Assembly (NCBI GenBank): GCA_963853835.1
Contig: OY970830.1
Coordinates: 35,115,966 to 35,179,965 of the forward strand
Length of the DNA stretch: 64,000 bases
Direction: 5' to 3'
From: Calendula officinalis
Taxonomy: Eukaryota > Streptophyta > Magnoliopsida > Asterales > Asteraceae
Within the stretch, counting starts at the first letter, position 1. Each line of letters opens with the position of its first letter. This document shows positions 46,630 to 58,408 of the stretch, piece by piece. Under the pieces are notes generated by a model. It was not told the DNA's origin, made no database searches, and saw only the letters and a program-made list of their open reading frames with translations. Both the position numbers and the translations under genes were made by a program.

Positions 46630-47044
46630 TAGGGCTGTCAAATCGTGCTATCATTTCGTGTTTCTGGATAACATGACACGACACGACACGAATTCCTTCA
46701 ACACGAAAACGACACGACACGAAGTCGTGTTTTATTTTGGTAAGACGAACACGACACGATTAAAAAACGATAAACACGACAAACACGTCAACACAAAATA
46801 AATAACAAATTTCTTACTTATTACATGCTAAAAACACGACAAACACGAAAAACACGCAAACACGATGAAATCAGAACTATCGTGTCAATTTTGTGTTGAT
46901 CTATGAACACGAACACGACACGACTTCGTGTTTGTTTTACACAACACGAACACGACACGAACACGAATTCAAATTTCAGTTTCGTGCCAATTTCGTTTCG
47001 TTTCGTGTATTTTTGTCGCGTCGTGTCAGGTTTTGACAGCTCTA
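46630..47044. mobile_element. hAT-like element rich in CGTGTCGTGT words, 415 bp
   Basis: Inverted ends TAGGGCTGTCAAA and TTTTGACAGCTCTA, flanked by GGCATAA on both sides (46623-46629, 47045-47051), i.e. seven of an expected eight duplicated bases. The interior is almost entirely ACACGACACGA words and their complements. Confidence 0.85.
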
Positions 47045-47844
47045 GGCATAAACCTTGACTTGTTAGTGACCGTTTTGTGACTCATGTCACCGGCGCTTGT
47101 AGCCGGTGACAACCCGTTTGTTGTATCGAAACCACCCTTGGTAAACCCTAGGTGTAACCCTAACCGAAACCACAATTGACCCGTTTCAACCTTTGACCAT
47201 TTGACCTGTGATGATTGACCCGCAAGTTGATTCGGGAAGGCTCGAACTTGGCCCATTCGTTATATCGTAAACCCTAGAACCGGCCCATTCCATTAAACCC
47301 TAATCGGGCCGAGCCCATTTGTTGTCTAACCCAAACCGAATCGTAACCAAATCCATGTCGGGCCAAGCCCAGAACTTGGCCCATTCGCAAGTCCAAACCG
47401 TACCCTTCCATTATTGGGCCGAAGCCCATAAGCGGCCCATTACCCAAACCCATTTATCCGTAAACAAGCCCAACTAGCCCATTATGACGGGGCTTGGCCC
47501 AAGTGCCGGCCCATTACGCCAAATCTAGGTCCATTAGGCCCAATAACTCTAAAACCATTACAATTCACGCAAAGCATAAACAGTTTAATTAATCAAAACA
47601 TATTTTTACAAACAAACATACAACATAAACAAGAACAACACACAAACATTACAACATTTAGGTCACATGTGCGTGATAGCTTAGACTAATACTAGGAACC
47701 ATTGTGTGTTTAGGACGCTAGGATTCTGTGAAGAGTCTGCTGTTTGAGGTTTATTGTGAGCTAAGCTAAGCATCAGGTGAGTCCACATCCCCATTTTACT
47801 CTTTTTACTCTTTTATAAATTATGGGGTGAAAAACATAACATGC

Positions 47845-49578
47845 TGTAACGATCCGAAATTTGTAAATAAATAAATTGTGTAAAAATATGATAAATAAGG
47901 ATAAATCGTTTAAAAGACGTAGGAATTGGTTTTGTGTCATTTGGACACCGTTTGATATGATTAAGGTCGAAACCGGGCTGACCCGGACAACAAAAAGTTG
48001 CAGCCTAGCTGCCTAGAGGAGTTCGCGATGCGAACTATAGTTCGCGGTCGCGAGGATTGGACAGAGGAGTTTGGGGTTTCGAGGCTTGGAGTTCACGACT
48101 GGTTGCCGATCGCGAGGTGTTCCCGACGGGGGAAGTTCGCGACGCGAACTCTATTTCGCGAACGCGAACTGTGCAACTGTATAAATATGCGGGTTTAGGC
48201 TAGGGTTTAGGGTCCAACAACCCTACTCCTAGCTCAGCTATTTTTAGAGAGAGAGAGCTCGTTTTTGGTGACATTTGGCACAAATCTTCATCAATCTTGG
48301 GGATTTTAACATCAAAGGTAAGGATTCTTGATCCTTCATGTTTGGTAGTTAGTTTTTCAAGCATTTCTTGGGCATCAATGGTGGTTTGGGGAACCAACCA
48401 TATCATCTTGGGGAAGATGACCAAATGTGAGTGTAAACCACTCCTTGTAAACTTGTAATCAATATGTACAAGTTGGATTTGGGTTTTATGGATAGAAATC
48501 TTGAACTAGGGTTTGAGATTTCACCAAGTTGTATGAACTTGGTGGTTGGGAATGTTAATATGGATTAATTAGTAGCTAGTTATGGATTGTAACTAGGTTT
48601 TGTGATGGTATTGATGTGAGGTCAAGAATACCTTGTGATTGGAAGTGCTTCCTTGATTTGGAAGTAAGGATTGTGTTGTTGAACACAAGTGTTGGATAGC
48701 ATTGCTAAGGTGAGTACATGTGATCTTTTCTGAGTACATAGTAAACAATTTTTTAAATGATTGAAAATGATTAAAAGAGTTTTTATTGAATGAATGTTTT
48801 AATTAAGAAATTGATTGAAATGCTTAAATGTTATGAAATGAGATGTGATCTTGATATGATGAAATGATGATTGAAATGGAGCAATGGCTCATGTTTGTTG
48901 ACCAATTTTATGTTAGTCAAATATCCGGAAATGATAACCCATTCGTGGGGGAGTTGAGATTACTACTTGGGGCGGTACCTCCCTGCGCAAGGGTAGTATA
49001 TCTATGTGAATGATAACCCGACAATAGGGGGACTATGATAACCCGATAAAAAGGGGGATTACGATAACCCGCGAGACGGGGGAGTTGGTGATCTTGGTAA
49101 GTTTGGGAGAACCCCAATTACCTTGAGATCTTTTGATGATAACCCACATCGGGGGAGTTGCTTCGGAATGACCCGTTGCGTATGTGTGAGCTTAGGATAA
49201 GCTCGAGACTATGTTTGACTTATGTGCAATGTGATATTTACTTAAATATTAGTTAATTGCAAATGTTTATAAACGAGTCTAAAACTCATGCTTCTCACGA
49301 GACAATCTTGTCTCACGTACTACGTTTTCTTTTATGTCTATGTAGTCAGGTTCGGGAGCTAAGGATTAGGCGGCCCGTAGTTGTAGCATTGGATGATTAT
49401 GCTCGGTGTACAATTTTGATTCCCTTAGACTTTAGTCTCGATATGTTTGTAACACCGGTTTGGCACATTGTTAATCATTCCGAATGTTTTATTTAAATCA
49501 TATTTTGTTACTATGGATTTTGTATTAAAAGTGGAATATTTAAAAGTTTAAATTGTTTTGAAAAATTGAGGTGTTACA
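47845..49578 (+). mobile_element. Gypsy solo LTR, 1734 bp
   Basis: TGTAACGATCCG to GGTGTTACA with perfect 5-bp duplications CATGC (47840-47844, 49579-49583). No internal domain follows, so it is a product of LTR-LTR recombination. Contains a cluster of GTTCGCGNNGCGAAC-like palindromes (48020-48170) and a degenerate GATAACCCG...GGGGGA minisatellite (48930-49165). Same family as the reversed LTR fragments at 5813-7156 and 22179-23522. Confidence 0.92.
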
Positions 49579-50442
49579 CATGCTACCTTTTCTTTTTACT
49601 GTTTTATATTATAATTGTACAACATCATTATCCATTTCATTTTATTTTGGCATGACAAGCAATTATTATACCGTACTAAGTTCCAACTTTGATTAACTAG
49701 AGTACCTAGACCCTGAATATACGAATAGTACTATTAGCCGATACTCAGCCTCCTACATTTTTATGATCATTACTTGGTTATCCAAGACATTTGGAAATGT
49801 ATATCCATGAAATTATAACATAAGCATCGGAGTTGCAGTATTGATTGTGGACTTAGGGGGATTGGTATATTAACTCAATAGAATAGCTACCTGTTGGGGA
49901 TAACAGTCGTATGATGTCAATAATTTTCATAAACCGTTTTTATTACAAAACATTTTCTCAAAACATAGGAATTGTAGATTACTTCACAATTCCCTAACAT
50001 TTCACCATTTGGTCTATCAAACACTACAATAGTTATTTTCCTTAAATGAGTCATAAAACATTTTACACTTACTCATGGTAGAAAAAACAACTATTTTCTA
50101 AACATCAACACTTAACCCCGTGGATTCACACAACAATTTATTTGGCCCTTTTAGTTATGTTTTTCAGGTTAATTACAGAATCAGTGAGCACTGGGGATAT
50201 GAGTAGCGATTGTCTTCTGGCCATGAACTATCTCTACATTTTTAGTTTTCAAACAATCATTTCATTTTAAAATACCATTTTAGGAAAGTTTGTATTTTTA
50301 GCAATACAATTTTTTTAGACTTTATTGCATGGTTGTTTGATTTTTATAACATTTGTTGTGTATAACATGAACGTTACACTTCTGTTCTTACGCAAAACAT
50401 CTTGAATGACGTAAAACTCATTTTTGGCGGGGTGTGACCGAT

Positions 50443-50453
50443 TGGTATCAGAG
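50443..50453 (+). promoter_or_regulatory. Primer binding site of Gypsy element
   Basis: TGGTATCAGAG, initiator tRNA-Met type, following GGCGGGGTGTGACC. Confidence 0.85.
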
Positions 50454-50708
50454 AAATGGTTATAGTGAACTAGCAAACCTAGTCTATAACTTCTAAAAGA
50501 TTTTTGGACAAAAACAAAATTTTTCAAAAATAAAAGTTCATGGCACGCTGATTCTCATATCCTTTGCGCTACCTAGACATTTAGTTAAGTTAGCAAGCAC
50601 TTAAGCAAGATTGCTCGTAGGAGAATTTAAACTGTTAGATTTAACATGATTTGCGTCTTATATTGACATTTACATCTTGTGTGCAAATTATGTTAAACAT
50701 CGTACATT

Positions 50709-51143
50709 ATGTCATCTGCGAGTGTTATCGACGTTTCGTCCGACTCCGACTACGATAGTGATCGAGTTACTGCTTTAGTAGACCCAGCGCCAGTAGTGGT
50801 ACAACCCCCAGTCATTCCATCGCATCGTCGCCCAAGAAGACGTCCCATTCCTGTCATTCCAAATGGTCCTCCGACGCTAGCTATTGGCCAACGTCCTATT
50901 TTGTTTTGCAAGTTTGAGGGCGGTCTTATACTATTAGTTTTGCCTGCGAAACCACGTCGTAATTTAGCTCCAAGAACCCCTCATTGAAAAGAACCAGAAC
51001 CACAACCACAACCACAACCTGTATCAGAATCAGAACCAGTGGAAGAATCAAAACCAGAAGAGGAGTCAGAGCCTAAAGAAGACTATGAAGCAGAAGTTGA
51101 ACCAGAAGAAGACGGCGAATCTTCGACACATGCATCTGATTAA
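50709..51143 (+). pseudogene. Extra ORF upstream of Gypsy gag, one internal stop
   Basis: 144 codons from ATG 50709 to TAA 51143, with one TGA at 50985-50987. N-terminus MSSASVIDVSSDSDYDSD, then Pro/Arg-rich, then a long Glu/Pro-rich acidic tail. It lies between PBS and gag. I do not recognise a domain. Confidence 0.6.
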
Positions 51144-51486
51144 TTATCGTCATAATCGTCTTATTATGTTTTCATTATTTTTACAAAATTTAGTTTTTCT
51201 TTCACCTAGGTTTTATTTTACCTAATTTGGCGGGATGCGCCATCCATTTCAAAATTTTATCTATAATGAATATTTTAATAAAAGTTTATTTTAATATTAA
51301 AAAATTTCCTCTTATTTCAATAAATAGTAACTTTTCCCTCGACTATAAGTACTACTACGACTACTATTACTACTACAAATACTACAATTATTATTTTAAT
51401 GCTTCTATTAATATGTCTATTTTACAAAAAAAGTTTTCTTCTTTAAAAGTTTCTAAATTTTATGTTGCCAATCATTAGAAGTCATC

Positions 51487-52229
51487 ATGCCTCCAAGAAG
51501 TGAACCAGAGACCTTTGAACAAATGGTGGAACGTCGTATCACTGAAGCTAACGCTCAAGTGAATGCTGCCAGAGCAAATAATGGTGGTGTTGCAAGCGGT
51601 GGAAATAACAACAATGGTATACACACGTCTCCATAAGAAGATTCCTCGCAGTAGCGAATTTCTTTCTTAATAAATTTTATTTTACCCTATTCTTTCTAAT
51701 ATTAGATCAAAACGTTAATCGCTAAGGTTGTTCGTTCAAGACTTTCACTACTTGTCATCCTCTGACATACTCTGGAACTGAAGGAGCTATCGCCATCATC
51801 CACTGGACTCAAAAGGTGAAATCTATCATTAGCATCATCAACTGTGCTCCTGAGAATATGGTGAAGTATGCTGCAAGTACCCTGTCCAAGGAAGCCCTAT
51901 CCTGGTGGAATTCGCAAGTGCAAGTACTAGGTCGTGCTAATGATGATGCTATGACATGGGATGCATTCAAGGCTCAGAACAACCAGTCGAATCAAGAGTA
52001 CAAATCGTATGTGGGCAACAAGCCAACGTGCAGCAAGTGCAATTGGCATCATGATCACAACTGTGAGAAGTACTACAAGTGTGGCCACTGGGGTCATACT
52101 CATCGAACTTGTAGATCCAACAACCTCCCAAAGAACCCTGTTTGCTTTGAGTGTGGAGATCCCAACTATTACCGTAATCGTTGTCCTAAAGTCAACCGTA
52201 ACAAACACCAACCGCAACAACAATCGTAA
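51487..52229 (+). pseudogene. Gypsy gag with zinc knuckles, internally deleted
   Basis: Begins MPPRSEPETFEQMVERRI, is broken by a stop near 51634, and resumes with a Gypsy Gag core (LSKEALSWWNSQV, MTWDAFK) at ~51780-51970. It ends with two knuckle-like motifs, CEKYYKCGHWGHTHRTC and CFECGDPNYYRNRCP. The region between core and knuckles is much shorter than usual, suggesting a deletion. Confidence 0.75.
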
Positions 52230-52239
52230 CGACAATAAC

Positions 52240-52650
52240 AACAACAACGATCGTCAAGCTGCACGTGTTAGAGCTTTCGTCATTGGTGCCCAAGAAGCTC
52301 GTGAGGATCCTAATACCGTAACCGGTACGCTCATCGTAAACAACCATTTTGCGTCGATCTTATTTCATTCGGGTGCCGACTTGATTTTCGTGTCTACTGA
52401 CTTTAGGAAGTGCCTAGACATTGAACCAGATAGTTTAAAAATAAACTATGAAACTGAGTTAGTTGACGACAAGTTAATTAAATCTAGCGAGGTTTAAAAA
52501 AGTTGTGAATTAGATCTAGACAACCATTTATTTTCAATTGATCTTGTGCCAGTAGAATTAGGTATCATTGATATAGTCATAGGGATGGACTGGCTATCTA
52601 AGAACCATGCTGAAATTATATGTCACACAAAACAAATTCGAATCCCCTTA
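52240..52650 (+). pseudogene. Gypsy aspartic protease, active site altered
   Basis: Reads ...VRAFVIGAQEAREDPNTVTG then FHSGADLIFVS, where the family has DSGAD: the catalytic Asp is His. VIGMDWLSKNHAEI, the usual segment before RT, follows. A stop occurs at 52495-52497. Confidence 0.78.
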
Positions 52651-52833
52651 CAAACAAATTAATATTAATAATTCGCGGTTAACAAAGAACCAACAACATA
52701 AAAATCATAAGTTTTCTGAAAGCCCAAAAAGTATCTTCGCAAGGGATATCAATATTTTCTTGCTCATGTCATTGACAAAAAGTCCAAAGATCGTAAGATT
52801 TAGGACATTCCTATCGTTCGTGATTTTCCTGGC

Positions 52834-53286
52834 GTGTTTCTTGACGAATGGCCTGGACTGCATCCCCCAGTCGTGCGCTCACCGTATCGTCTTGCACCTT
52901 TTGAGATGCAAGAACTTTTTTCTCAATTACAAGAACTTCTTGACCTTGGTTTCATTAGACCGAGTTTCTCACCCTGGGGAGCTCCGGTACTATTCGTCAA
53001 AAAGAAGGATGGTTCGATGAGGATGTGCATCGACTATCGTGAACTAAACAAAGTAACCATTAAGAATCGTTACCCTCTCCCAAGAATTGATGATCTTTTC
53101 GACCAACTCCAAGGATCCAGTTTCTATTACAAAATTGATCTTCGCTCAGGCTATCACCAGTTGAAGGTACGTGATGAGGATGTATCTAAGACTGCATTCA
53201 GAGCTCGCTATGGTCATTATGAATTCCTTGTAATGCCATTTGGTTTGACCAATGCACCAACAGTGTTCTTACAATATTCTAACTAG
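52834..53286 (+). pseudogene. Gypsy reverse transcriptase, truncated
   Basis: Contains SPWGAPVLFVKKKDGSMRMC, DYRELNKVTIKNRYPLPRID, KIDLRSGYHQLKV and FLVMPFGLTNAPTVF. Homology ends there, before the catalytic YxDD box; what follows from about 53268 is unrelated AT-rich sequence. RNase H, integrase and the 3' LTR are absent. Confidence 0.92.
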
Positions 53287-53375
53287 AATACTATACAATT
53301 TTTGACCTTATGTATTTTAACTTAACCTAATTAAAATACACATAAACTTGGTACATTTAGAAATACATCTATTAT

Positions 53376-54215
53376 TCATATAATATACATTATTTCAAAA
53401 AATACTATGTGTACGTAAATAATTATAACTTGTTGTGGGATGGTCATGATAATGTGAGACGTTGAGGTGGCTGTGACCCATGATGCTGGAATTGTAGTGG
53501 AGGAGGTGATGAATGGCGGTATGGTTAAGGTTATTGGTGAGGATGTTGTGATTGGTAACCCTTGGGTGGTGGTGGATAAAGAAGTTGTGATTTGTTGAAG
53601 GAAGACTGTGATGTGAGATGAGGTTGTTTTGATTGTTGGTGTTGGAGAGTGTTGAGTTGGGATCGGTGTGGGTGATGAAAGGATTGGTGATGCTATATTG
53701 GAAACTACAGTTTGTGCAGGAGATGAGACTGGAGGTACTGTAGTAGTCGGTGGTTGTGTGGTTTGTGGGAATGGTGGATCCTGAAGAAATTCATGCTCGA
53801 AAGGATCTGACGTTGTCGGTGGTGGTTGTTCTGGACGATCCTCTGGTGATGAATTAGGACGATCGGATTCGGTTTCAGAATCGGCAGATGAGGAGGATGA
53901 GGATGCGGTGGAGGTGGATGAGGATTGAGTTGCAGCAGTCCGACTTCCTGACGCTCCTGTATTTTTAATTTTAAGACATGTTGGTCGTTGAGTGCTAACC
54001 ACCGGCGGTTGAGACACTCGAGTTTGCGACTGAGAAGTCGGGGGTGGTGGAGCAACTTGTGGAGCTGGTTGTGGTTGCGGTTGTTGTTGAACCGGTGGTT
54101 GTTGAGAAGGTGGTTGTTGTTGATCTTCTGTTATCCATTCATGATGAAACTCATCTCGGTATGCTCGGATAAATGGCAGATTGATGTCTGCGAGTTTGAA
54201 GAGTTCAAGTGGCAC
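53376..54215 (-). pseudogene. Pro/Thr/Ser-rich part of the ORF downstream of Copia pol
   Basis: 279 open codons on the minus strand: long Pro/Gln- then Thr/Ser-rich tracts, ending in a hydrophobic stretch (IIIYVHIVFFEIMYII) that could be a membrane segment. It lies in the position of the env-like ORF of Sirevirus-type Copia elements. Function unknown. Confidence 0.5.
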
Positions 54216-54274
54216 CGGACCTGCAGAAACTGCTGAGCCGCTATCTTTTCGAAGATAGAGAACGGGAATGGTTC

Positions 54275-54328
54275 AAGTTGAAGTGCAGCATCCCTCCTTG
54301 AAATATGAGGGATGCTGCACTTCAACTT
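54275..54328. repeat. Perfect 22-bp inverted repeat, 10-bp loop
   Basis: Left arm 54275-54296, loop 54297-54306, right arm 54307-54328, all 22 pairs matching. It sits within the decayed ORF downstream of Copia pol. Confidence 0.95.
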
Positions 54329-54564
54329 TTGAATTCCTCCCAGAGATAGGATGCATAATCATAATGCCGGTTGTAGCAGAGGGCATGATAAGCATGATAA
54401 ACATTGAGAGATGCCCTGTCATTACCAGAATGCTTGCCCGTCAAACATCTGTTGAAAATGGTGAATAGGGAAAGACCAGCTCTTGGCCATGGAGCCCTTC
54501 TTGAGATCTTTGAGTATGAGGTTTTGTAGCTGACCCTAAATACCAAGGTCATAAATTTCTTTCT

Positions 54565-54990
54565 TCATTGTGTCGATTGACAGTTGTGGTTCATGTTGAA
54601 GGAAAGGCGGGTGGGCATTACCACGTGGAGCCTGAAGATGTCGAATAAAACGTCTTCCGTGAAGTTAACGCCCATGTTATCGATGACTGCTTCGAACTGA
54701 TGAGGGTGGGTTGTTGTGTTGAGGGTTAGGGTGTTGTTGAACTGATGTACGTAGATTAGAGGGTCCTGCGGCCGAGCCCGGATCATGTAAAAAATAGGAT
54801 GTCGTTGAAGCACATGCGATAGGACTGGATATGTTGTGGTGAAAGTTCTTTCCTCCGATGGATCCCAATAGAAGTTGTTTGGCTGAATTTCCTTTATTTC
54901 GCGATTTGGGACTAGTACATCTTCCGGAACTATCTGTTGTTCTGCCATCTGTAAGAATGTACAATAAATGTAAGGTGGTGCAGAGAACAA
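54565..54990 (-). pseudogene. First part of the ORF downstream of Copia pol
   Basis: 141 codons with VPEDVLVPNREIKEI, TTYPVLSHVLQRHPIF and PLIYVHQFNNTL. The layout resembles the uncharacterised protein often encoded after pol in asterid Copia elements (LPxRxxxxK..., then ...EIYMQQFW). Downstream sequence is broken by stops before the Pro-rich segment 53376-54215. Confidence 0.55.
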
Positions 54991-54994
54991 CCAA

Positions 54995-55110
54995 AGTTAC
55001 TACAGTATTTATAAGAGGAATTTGAAAAATTTAATTTTATGTTTAATAAAACAAAATTTAAAAATTAATTTTATAAAAATGAAAGTAAAATAAAGGAAAA
55101 TTAAAATTAA

Positions 55111-55146
<36 letters not shown>

Positions 55147-55330
55147 TGAAATAAAAATAAAATAAGAATAGAAATTAGATAAAATAAAATGAAATAAACT
55201 AAAATAAAATTCTAAAAATTTGTCAGGGGTTGGGAATGTTGATCATTTTAAGCATAGCATCATCTCCCCCTTGACTGATGAGGTGATAATTTTCTCCCCC
55301 TCGAACGGTGACGACTTTTGACGACCGGGT
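54995..55330 (-). other. Spacer after Copia pol with polypurine tracts
   Basis: Contains an (AAT)n run near 55105-55145 and, on the minus strand, TCAAGGGGGAGATGATG (~55262) and TTCGAGGGGGAGAAAATTA (~55300), two polypurine-tract-like motifs just downstream of RNase H. Confidence 0.55.
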
Positions 55331-57580
55331 TTAAACAATTAATTTTTGACTTAACAGATTGCAAAATGAGAATTTAAGCAGTGAATTTTTGAGATTAAGC
55401 ACACCAAGCTTAGAGGCCAGATAATTAAAACTTTTTTCATCTAAAACCTTGGTAAACAAATCTGCTAATTGAAAATCGGTGGATACGAAATACAATTCAA
55501 CATTGCCCAGTTCAACGTGATCTTTAATGAAATGATACCGAAGATCAATGTGTTTTATTTTAAAATGTTGAACTGGATTGCAAGATATTGCAATTGCACT
55601 TCTTGAATCACAATATAAAGGACTACGGCTATAGGAAAAACCATAATCCTTTAATTGTGATTGCATCCATATCACCTGGGACAGACAAATAGCAGCTGCA
55701 ACGTATTCCGCTTCTATAGTTGACAGTGAAACACAGTTTTGCTTTCGAGATCACCAGCTGACCAACTTATCACCCAAGAATTGAACTCCTCTGGAGGTAC
55801 TCTTCTTATCCAACATACACCCAGCATGATCAGCATCAGAGAAGGCAGATATGTCAAACAAAGTGTCCTTTGGGTACTAAAGACCAAGATCCCTGGTGCC
55901 TTTGAGATAATGAAAGATTCGTTTGACAACTTGAAAATGAGTCTTTTAGAGTAGCTTGATACCAAGCACAGATGCATGTTGTGAACATAATGTCCGGACG
56001 ACTGGCAGTTAAATATAGTAATGATCTGATCATACACCGATAGTTTGTGACATCTACTAGTGTACCATCATGATCAGCATGGAGTTTAGTGCCAGGAGAC
56101 ATCGGTGTGTTGATAGGTTTACAATCTTCCATCAGATACTTTTTCAGTAAGTCAGAGATATACTTTGACTAATTGATGAAGATACCAGTTGGAAGTTGAC
56201 GAACTTGAAGACTAAGAAAGAAGTTAATTTCACCGATCATGCTCATTTCAAAACGCTTTACCATAAGGTCGGAGAAACGTTTGCAGTATTTTGGATTTAT
56301 AGAGCCAAAAAATATACCATCGACATAAATCCGAATTAATATGATATCTTCCCCGTGACGTTTGATGAACTATGTGGTATCGACCTTTCCCTTTAAGAAG
56401 CCAGTTTCTACCAAGAACTGGGAAAGAACATCATACCATGCCCGAGGGGCCTGTTTTAAACCATACAAAGCATTGTCAAGAATATAAACATGGTTTGGAA
56501 AATTGGGATCTACAAAACCTTCAGGCTGATGGACAAAAACTTTTTCTTTTAGAATACCATTTAAGAATGCAGTCTTTACATCCATCTGATAGATTGTAAA
56601 GTTTTTGTGAGCTGCATATGCCAAGAAGATGTGAATGGCTTCAATTCTTGCTACAGGATCAAATGTTTCTTCGTAATCAATCCCTTCCTGTTGAGCGTAA
56701 CCCTTAGCAACCAACCGAGCTTTGTTACAAATGACAATGCTATTTTCATCTTTCTTGTTCTTGAAAATCCAGTTAGTTCTAATTACAGATGTTCCTGGTG
56801 TTTTTGGAACTAAGTGCCAGAACTTTAATCTTTCAAACTGATTAATCTCTTCTTGTATGGCAATTATCCAGTCTGGATCAGAAAGAGCTTCACTGACTCT
56901 CTTAGGCTCAGTGGAGCTTAGGAATGAAGCGTATTGACATTCATCTGCAGTGGCTCTACGAGTTTGGACAGAAGACGCTGGGTTTCCAGTGATTAGATCT
57001 AAAGGGTGTTCCTTAGTCCACTTTGTTGAATGGGGAAGCGAAAGTTGACCAGAATTGATATTTGAATTATCAGTGAATACTTGATGTGGGATGATAGCAG
57101 TTTGAAGATTTGCAGGAGGGATGGGAGGTGGTGGTGCAGCTCGAGAAAGGTTAAATTTAGAAAAGTCAATTACCAGAGGAGCAACAATATTTGTCGGAGG
57201 TGGGAGATCATCTGGTGTAGATTGAGTTTCTAAAGAAGCAGTTGAGGGACCAGTGTTCACTGTGGGTATTGGTGAAGTTGGAGTTGGAGACGCATTGGTG
57301 GTTGGAGTGTTTACCTCAGGAGCAGTGATTGATTGAACATCAGCAGGAGGTGGAGGCAGGGGTGGGGGTGGGGGTGGCGGATGCCTGATGTTGTGATATT
57401 TATCATAGAAATGTTCAAATAAGATTTCAAGATCATTCTGAGATGTTGAAGGATCAGAGGATGAAGTGGGTAAGGGTATTTCAATGTTTGTGGTCAATGA
57501 ATCAAGAGGAAATGTTTCATCGAATGTGACATTGACACTTTCTCTGATCGATCTGTTTGACCGGTTGTACACACTGAACG
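55331..57580 (-). pseudogene. Copia integrase C-terminus, reverse transcriptase and RNase H, broken
   Basis: 57572-56370 holds a Pro-rich integrase tail and the RT N-terminal half (NWIFKNKKDENSIV, RLVAKGYAQQEGIDYEETF, MDVKTAFLNGIL, ALYGLKQAPRAWYD). The catalytic box at 56316-56327 reads YVDG where the family has YVDD. Then SPGTKL, SRPDIMF (56132-55975) and the RNase H end SRSAIAI, HIDLRYHFIKDHVE, TDFQLADLFTKVLDE (55675-55331). Several stops and frame changes. Confidence 0.9.
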
Positions 57581-58360
57581 AAGCTGATTCCTTTGAATAT
57601 CCAATAAAGACTCCTTCATTAGCTTTGGCTTAAAACTTGTTGAGTTTGTCTTTGTCATTGAGGATGAAACATCGACTACCAAAAATATTGAAAATTTTGA
57701 CACTTGGTATACGATTGTTGATAAGCTCATACGGAGTTTTGTGGTATGTTTTGTTGATGATTAAACGGTTTTGAGTGAAACATGCGATGCTGATGGCTTC
57801 TGCCCATAAAGACAATGGAAGTTTTTAAAATGAAAGCATTGTACGTGCAGCTTCAACTAACGTATGGTTTCGTCTTTCAACAACACCATTTTGTTAGGGA
57901 GTTCGTGCAGCGGAAAACTGATGAGTGATGCCAACAGATTCAAGAAAAGAGTCAAGAATTCGATTCTTAAATTCGGTACCATTGTCAGTACGAATTGTTT
58001 GAACATTTAATGCAGGTTCACTTGAGTCTTATTGATAAATGCAATGATGATTTCTGCAGCTTCATCCTTTGAGCGTAAGAAATGGACCCAAGTATATCTT
58101 GAATAATCATCAACAATGACCAATACATAACGTTTGCCATCAAGACTTTGAACACTCATCGGTCCACATAATTCCATGTGTATTAGTTCAAGATGTTTAG
58201 AAGTACTTGGTGAAAGTTTTGGTTTGTGAGACTTTTTGGTCATTTTTCCCATTTCACACGAAGAGCATAGATGATCTTTGTCAAATGCCACATCAGGTAA
58301 GCCTTCCACGTGACCTCCTTTCACAAGTTTATTCATGGTTTTGAAGTTAAGATGAGACAA
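57494..58360 (-). pseudogene. Copia integrase, broken
   Basis: 58360-58007 has the pre-integrase HHCC-type segment (CSSCEMGKMTKKSH) and the start of the catalytic core. The first catalytic position reads HMELCGP where HMDLCGP is usual (Glu for Asp, codon 58172-58174). VLVIVDDYSRYTWVHFLRSK follows. 57815-57494 has the later core (WAEAISIACFTQNR, KTPYELI). Frame changes between the parts. Confidence 0.88.
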
Positions 58361-58408
58361 ACGACGATGCCATAACCATGACTCATTTGATGTTGCTTCA
58401 GATACAAG

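Larger units (their letters stand above)
46040..50440 (+). mobile_element. 5' LTR/leader region of a Gypsy element with nested insertions
   Basis: A TATAAATAC box near 46221 is followed by a long untranslated-looking region. It has many GGCCCA/CCCATT words at 47280-47550 and ends at GGCGGGGTGTGACC just before the PBS. A 415-bp hAT element and a 1734-bp solo LTR sit inside it. The left LTR boundary could not be fixed; no matching 3' LTR is in the window. Confidence 0.45.

Noticed and set aside
53376..55330. 3' LTR of the Copia element
   Set aside because: Looked for sequence matching 63765-63999 in either orientation; none recognised by eye.
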